DNA from: Syncephalis plumigaleata
Taxonomy: Eukaryota; Zoopagomycota; Zoopagomycetes; Zoopagales; Piptocephalidaceae
Direction: 5' to 3'
Assembly (NCBI GenBank): GCA_025201365.1
Contig: JAIXMF010000185.1
Coordinates: 1 to 25,763 of the forward strand
DNA: 25,763 nt
Shown here: positions 20,701-25,763 of the stretch, piece by piece
Layout of the letters: every line of letters starts with the position of its first letter
How positions within the stretch are numbered: position 1 is the stretch's first letter
Notes under the pieces: generated by a model
The model's input: only the letters and a program-made list of their open reading frames with translations
Databases searched by the model: none
Told to the model about the DNA's origin: nothing
Position numbers and translations under genes: made by a program

Positions 20701-22526
20701 GCCACGGCTATCGAGGATAAATTGCAGGATGGTGTCCCTGAAACCATCTACACATTGGCTCAAGCAGGCATTAAGATCTGGGTACTAACCGGTGATCGAC
20801 AAGAAACCGCTATCAATATCGGTTACAGTTGTAAACTAATTCAAGAAGACATGTCGCTAATTATCTGTAATGAGGAGACACACTGGGAGACTAAGGAATT
20901 CCTCGAGAAGAAGTTGAACGCCATACGATCAGCACGTACCGGATTCGAGAATGAACCATTAGCATTGGTAATCGATGGTCACTCGCTTAAATTCGCCCTA
21001 GAGAAAGACATCGAGCTCACCCTGCTTGAACTGGCGTGCATGTGCAAGGCGGTCATTTGTTGTCGAGTGTCACCGTTGCAAAAGGCCCTAGTGGTTAAGC
21101 TCGTCAAGAAGCACAAGAAAGCCATCCTACTAGCCATTGGTGACGGTGCCAACGATGTCAGTATGATCCAGGCAGCGCACGTCGGTGTCGGTATCAATGG
21201 ATTGGAGGGTATGCAAGCAGCACGTAGTTCTGACTTTGCCATATCGCAATTCCGCTATCTACGTAAACTGCTATTGGTGCATGGTGCATGGAGTTATCAA
21301 CGATTAAGCAAGCTGATTCTCTACTCGTTCTACAAGAATATCTGCTTGTATATGACACAGTTCTGGGTGAGTATTTAAGCTTGATATATATATATATATA
21401 TGTATATGTCATACTAACTCGATTTGCTTTGTAATTAGTTTGCCTTTTTCAATGGCTTCTCCGGACAGATTATCTACGAGTCGTGGACCATCAGTATGTA
21501 TAACGTGATATTCACTGTATTGCCACCATTGGTTATCGGTATATTCGATCAATACTTGGGTGCTCGTATGTTGGATCGATACCCCGAGTTGTATCAATTA
21601 GGACAGAAGAAGGAATTCGTAAGTAATAGTAATAACTGGTTAGTTAGTTAGTTAATTAATGTGTATATATCATTCTAGTTTAACGTGCGTAATTTCTGGG
21701 GTTGGACCACCAATGCATTCTACCATTCATTGGTAAGTTGTTATCATTGAATAACCATAGTATTAGCATGATTAACATGATGATCAATTACTATCATTAG
21801 ATTCTATTCTTTGCCGCGTATGCCATATTCCAAGGTGATGTCATCTTGGCTGATGGTACAGTGGGTGGTCATTGGATATTCGGTACTACATTGTACACGG
21901 CCGTACTTGGTACAGTACTACTAAAGGCTGCCCTCATCAATGAGTAAGTTGTGATTATCGTATTAGTAACTTCTTTCCTATTTTTACTTATTCCATTATG
22001 TACTTGTTAGTTTATGGACGAAATACGCTTGGATCTCCATTCCTGGATCATTCATCATTTGGATTATTTTCTTCTCCATTTACGCGTCAGTTGCTCCATT
22101 AACACGAGCATCGCCAGAGTATTTCGGCATTGTTCCCGTGTTGTATAAGAGTGGCATCTTCTGGTTCACCATTATCGTCCTGCCCATCTTTTGTATCATG
22201 CGTGATTATGCTTGGAAATAGTAAGTAGAGAATATGACACGCCCTAGTGTATTATTGTCATCATCATCATCATGAATACTAATCAATTATTACACAGTGT
22301 CAAGCGTATGTACTATCCACGTACTTATCATTACATCCAAGAGATTCAAAAGTTCAACATTCCCGATTACCGACCACGTATGGAACGATTCCGCAAGGCA
22401 GTCCACAAGGTTCGCCTTATTCAACGTCTCAAGCGCAATCGTGGTTTTGCCTTCTCACAAAGCGAAAGTGGTCAGGCACATCTCATTCGTGCCTACGACA
22501 CAACGATGGAGAAACCACGCGGTTAA
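17772..22526 (+). CDS. drs2: Drs2-type P4-ATPase (aminophospholipid flippase)
   Basis: Twelve exons: 17772-18557, 18648-18746, 18822-19315, 19400-19627, 19688-20085, 20166-20464, 20527-21366, 21439-21618, 21679-21732, 21801-21943, 22011-22220, 22298-22526. They total 3960 nt (1319 aa; yeast Drs2 is 1355). Seen: TM1 region [24 protein letters not shown] (363-366), PIS in TM4 across the exon 4/5 junction, phosphorylation motif DKTGT (D587), nucleotide-binding [22 protein letters not shown] (973-980), ten membrane segments, and the C-terminal RGFAFSQ (1292-1298), part of the regulatory tail. It flips phosphatidylserine/ethanolamine at the trans-Golgi with a Cdc50 partner. The frame is coding-like from at least [10 protein letters not shown], but there is no in-frame ATG until 18111. 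I start at CTG 17772 (A at -3, G at +4). The ATPase call is firm; the start is not. Confidence 0.93.
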
Positions 22527-22837
22527 GCTTAATGCTTATACTAGTAGTAATCTACTAGTAGTAATATCAAAGGAAAAGAAGATAACGATTATCTATCCTC
22601 TATCTTATTCTATCCTATTCTATCCATTCCAGTATTATCATCAGTTCTGTCGTGTCGTGTTGTTTACTTTATAACAATAGCTCACTCGCATTCATTCTCT
22701 TTAATTAATACACACACACACACATCATCATCATCATCTATAATACGTGTCTCTAATCATTTACATTTATACATGCATGTTTCATTATAAGCAAGCAAGC
22801 ATGATCGATACTTGTTTATTAAGAGGTATCGATATCA
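22527..22837. other. Convergent 3' flanks of drs2 and crn1
   Basis: 311 bp between two convergent stop codons. It contains an imperfect 14-nt tandem repeat with the core CTAGTAGTAAT twice (about 22541-22566), TCTATCCTATTC-type pyrimidine repeats (22596-22628), a short CA run (22712-22724) and a CAT run. No gene was seen. Confidence 0.5.
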
Positions 22838-24993
22838 TTACAATTCAAAGAATAGCTTGACTTTTTCCTCCAAGAACTTGACACGAGCATCTCGTTTCGC
22901 TAGATCCTCGCGTAATTGAGCATTTTCACGACGTAATTTCTCCAATTCCGCCTAGATAACACATTATCATATAGAATCATTAGGATAAATACGAACGATT
23001 AATTACTAAATTACCTTAGTTGATGCATCAATCGTACTGCTACCATTAGGTGTCGTGGCAGTCACCGTAACGGATGCTGCCTTGTTCTCCACCTTTGTTT
23101 TATTTGGTTCTGTCGCTTTGGCCACTTCTCGTTGAGCGGGGGTTAGCGGACGTGCTGCAGATGATTCGGTGGTGGCAGCAGCAGCAGCAGGAGTTAGCGT
23201 ATTTGCACTTATACTACTCGATGAGTGAGCAGAGGTTGTACTAGTATTGGCATGACCACCACTTGATTTAGGTGGTAATGGTGAAGGTGTACGTGCACGT
23301 TGAGCAGCAGCAATTCTAGCGGCATCTGCTTCACCACCAGTCTCTAGATCGAATAGAATAGGATTAGCATTCTGACCGTTAAAGTAGTCATCGGCCGATT
23401 GAGCTGGTTGTTGACCGGCAGTAGGAGGGAAGATATCAGCCTGGAATGTATCAGACTAAACAAACAAACAAACAAATAAATGTAATGATGATGAGCAGAA
23501 GGATATTTGTGAGAGAACATTGATGATGCTTACCCGACGTGGTACTACAAATGAGATCGGTTCAATCAAATTGCTGGTAACCTTAAAGGCACGAGCCACT
23601 TCGCAGTCATGTGCATTAAGTGCGTATTTCGGCATAAATGCAATGCCTCGTTGTGGTTCCGTTGATTTGTACTCGGATAGTAAAAATAGATCATCGCTCT
23701 CGTATTCAAAGTAACGAATATTGCCATCACTGTAGTGCAATACAATGTAATTGCATTAGTTAAACGATATAAACTGATAATGACATGCAGTCATCTACAT
23801 AAACTATAACCTACCCCTAAATAATAAGTAATTATACAATGTTAGTCATCTATTCTACTAGTGTAGCAATACATTTATTAGTAATACTACTTACTTTACC
23901 CGCTAGATATAGCATGTTGACATCTGCATCAAAGTAGGGCATGAGCACGCCCGAGGATGAATCGATAGATTTCATCTTTAATGGTTTCTCCATATTCCTC
24001 GTGTCCCATAGAGCGAGTTGACGATCACTCGATCGAGCAAATCCAGTGGTGGCCAAACGATCATGCTGGCCAAGCCATACGACACGCGCTCCCTTGATGC
24101 CCTGATGTCCGTCCGTCTCTTGTATCACTTGATTGGCGCGTACATCGAGTATACGCAACTTTTTATCGCGACAAGTAGTCGCCATTAGACTGCCGTTATA
24201 ATTCCAAGTAATCGATTGAATGACTTCGTTGTGACCCTCAACGGTCTGACGCTCAACAGCCTTTTCCGTGTCCCATAGTTTAACGGTGGTGTCTGCACTT
24301 GAACTGGCTACTACATGATCAGCCGTAGGATGGAATAGAACATGGCCTACTTTGCTATAAAAAGGAAGATGTATAATGTGTATATGTATTGGCATGGTCA
24401 TTAATAAATGTTTACTAGTATATCAACTAGGCAATTGCTCAGCTGTTTGGTCATGTTACCTACCGCTGATGACCAGACAATGTAGCTAATGGTTCAGTTT
24501 GCGAGTCTTCCCATTCAGTATCGGGTATGCGCCAGATCATTACTTTGCCATCTTCAGCGGCACTAGCAATTATTTGATTATTGAAGTTGGCGAATGACGT
24601 ATCAAGTACCGCGCTAGAATGTCCATGGAAGAGGGGTTGTTCCGCGGGTAGACGACCTGTACGATATTCCATTAACAACATACATACTACTGATAGTGGT
24701 CATACGATACTTACCTACGGAAGTAAGAGGGATTACGGCAAAAGCACCGCCACCAGCTGCCTCCCAGTTCACGGCAAGGTATTTCTAGTCATATGTGTGT
24801 GTGTTTGGCATATCGATATGAATATCCTCGAGTGAATACGCTCTACGTCACAAGTGTCACTTACCGAGTTGACCGATAGCAGATTGGAGTCCCATGCGTT
24901 ATTCGAGACTCTTATGTTATCGTAGCAGTTCTCTCGACGGGCAGCCGTACCAAATACATGGCGGAACTTCGAGGCACGTACGAAGCGAGACAT
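22838..24993 (-). CDS. crn1: Coronin, actin-binding WD40 protein
   Basis: Eight exons on the minus strand: 24865-24993, 24715-24784, 24464-24656, 23895-24354, 23815-23816 (2 nt), 23534-23729, 23015-23455, 22838-22951. Together they are 1605 nt (534 aa). The N-terminus [15 protein letters not shown] and [14 protein letters not shown] are coronin hallmarks. WD40 blades follow ([29 protein letters not shown]), then VARAFKV, SFVVPRR and [11 protein letters not shown] of the conserved extension. A Ser/Thr/Ala/Pro-rich linker and a C-terminal coiled coil (about 498-534, [15 protein letters not shown]) end the protein. Coronin bundles F-actin and regulates Arp2/3 at cortical patches. Without the 2-nt exon the frame would hit TGA at once. 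Confidence 0.93.
23815..23816 (-). other. crn1: Two-nucleotide microexon (GG) of crn1
   Basis: On the minus strand the sequence reads ATTATTTAG, GG, GTAGGT. The preceding exon ends in phase 0 at AAA (23895). The next begins with T-GAT-GGC (23729). GG restores GGT, giving the coronin-conserved K-G-D-G-N. The flanking introns are 78 and 85 nt, normal for this window, and each has its own CTAAC/CTAAT branch-like motif. Confidence 0.75.
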
Positions 24994-25499
24994 GGTGGAG
25001 TACTGAATTTACGACAGAGTAACAAAACCCAGATAGCTTCTAGGCTTGGGTCAGACCGGAGAAATGGTAGGAACAACGATGAAAGAAACGAGATGACAAC
25101 TCGATGCAATGCAGAGCGTACTCAGATGGATAGCCACAGCAATGCAGTAATGGTGGTGGTGGTGGTGATAGTGATAATGGTAACAGTGATAGGATAAAGA
25201 GCGTGTAACAAAGTCGCCGTGCTATAAACATCACCATTAGCGGGTTATTTGGAACAAGGCGACCTGCAGAAATGGGTATGACGCACACACACACACTCGT
25301 TTCACGTGACGTGAAGTGAGTTCTATCATTTTGAGCGAGAGTGAACGACAAAACAGCTTAGAGTGTAGTTGTTGTCAATAGATGAGTATCTATCCTTTTC
25401 TTCTACTTCCACTACTTCTACTACTACTACTTGCACTTGCACTGCAACCATAACAAAGAACACTAGCCACTTTCTTTGCTGTAGTTATAGTCGGTCAAT
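24994..25499. promoter_or_regulatory. Divergent promoter between crn1 and cdc37
   Basis: 506 bp between two divergent start codons. It contains a (TGG)n run (25148-25166), a CA run (25283-25294), a 15-nt palindrome (25301-25315) and triplet-type CTA/CTT runs (25401-25430). No convincing heat-shock element array was recognised, although cdc37 could be expected to have one. No ORF is supported. Confidence 0.6.
25301..25315. promoter_or_regulatory. Palindrome TTCACGT-G-ACGTGAA in the divergent promoter
   Basis: Seven-base arms are exact inverted copies around one G. The site contains both CACGTG (E-box, bHLH type) and TGACGT (ATF/CREB half-site type). It lies 185 nt upstream of the cdc37 start and about 310 nt from the crn1 start, so it could serve both genes. 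The factor is unknown. Confidence 0.5.
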
Positions 25500-25763
25500 A
25501 TGAGTCGTTTGGATTATTCGAAATGGGACAAACTTGAGCTAAGCGACGACGACGACTTTGAATGCCATCCCAATATAGATAAGGCGTCGTTCATTCGTTG
25601 GCGACAACAGGATATTCACCAGAAGCGACAGGAGAGACGCGCGAAAATAGAGGCGCTAAACGCGGAGATCGCCATGAATGCTGTCTTACAGGCGCGTATT
25701 GACCGATTAGTAAGGAATTGCAGGACGATCAGCAAGCAAGCCTGAAGAGCACCAGTGATCTTG
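25500..25763 (+). CDS. cdc37: Cdc37, Hsp90 co-chaperone (N-terminal part)
   Basis: The ATG at 25500 starts [20 protein letters not shown], followed by [21 protein letters not shown]. This is the hallmark Cdc37 N-terminus, including the Ser in the SDDDDF casein-kinase-2 site (S15) needed for kinase clients, and then a predicted coiled coil. Cdc37 loads protein kinases onto Hsp90 in the cytosol. The starting frame runs to TGA at 25743-25745. From about 25713 the coding-like sequence lies in frame 2 ([17 protein letters not shown]) and is open to the window edge. Either one base is missing near 25710-25714, or an intron begins at GTAAGG 25710 and ends outside the window. The gene continues beyond the window. 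Confidence 0.9.

Noticed and set aside
23456-23740. A 94-aa minus-strand frame starting at MHYSDGN as a separate gene
   Set aside because: It is coronin exon 6 plus read-through into its introns on both sides; the start lies inside the upstream intron.
25710-25723. A 14-nt GT-AG intron in cdc37 (GTAAGGAATTGCAG)
   Set aside because: Removing it would restore the open frame, but it is far shorter than the minimum of 56 nt seen here and too short for normal fungal splicing; a one-base error or longer intron is more plausible.

Overview
The window is nuclear DNA from an AT-rich, intron-dense fungus. The gene set is fungal (Hrd3/SEL1L, Drs2, coronin, Cdc37, an F-box remnant). Introns are mostly 56-109 nt with GTAAGT-like donors, and several carry a CTAAY/TACTAAT branch site. 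Together with a complete DIRS-type retrotransposon and a SERTA-like regulator, this points to an early-diverging lineage such as Mucoromycota. That placement is inference; no taxonomic marker is present.

Layout. (1) 1-1471: remains of an F-box-type gene, broken by stops and frameshifts and cut by the window edge. (2) 2210-6232 (+): a 13-exon gene for an Hrd3/SEL1L-like ER-associated degradation adaptor (1074 aa: signal peptide, Sel1 repeats, C-terminal membrane anchor). A short inverted repeat ends 2 nt before its start codon. (3) 6233-9358: about 3 kb without a firm gene, with one weak candidate small secreted ORF and a pyrimidine-rich leader containing a perfect 10-bp inverted repeat. (4) 9359-10207 (+): intronless SERTA-like acidic protein. 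(5) 10633-14832: a 4.2-kb DIRS retrotransposon on the minus strand with Gag-like, RT/RNase H/methylase-like and tyrosine recombinase ORFs, unequal inverted terminal repeats and an internal complementary region that matches the joined ends. (6) 14833-17771: about 2.9 kb of non-coding DNA, probably promoter and leader of the next gene. (7) 17772-22526 (+): 12-exon Drs2-type P4-ATPase, apparently starting at a non-AUG codon. (8) 22838-24993 (-): coronin, convergent with drs2, whose frame is kept only by a 2-nt microexon. (9) 24994-25499: divergent promoter with a 15-nt palindrome. (10) 25500-end (+): N-terminus of Cdc37, with an apparent frame change 55 nt before the window ends.

The host genes are housekeeping functions of ER quality control, membrane lipid asymmetry, actin organisation and Hsp90-kinase chaperoning, with no operon-like logic. 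The joined exons give 3225, 3960 and 1605 nt for hrd3, drs2 and crn1, all divisible by three, which supports the splice models. The points most worth a second look are the 2-nt coronin microexon, the non-AUG start of drs2, and the well-preserved DIRS element with its circle-junction copy and a 707-codon open frame overlapping RT.
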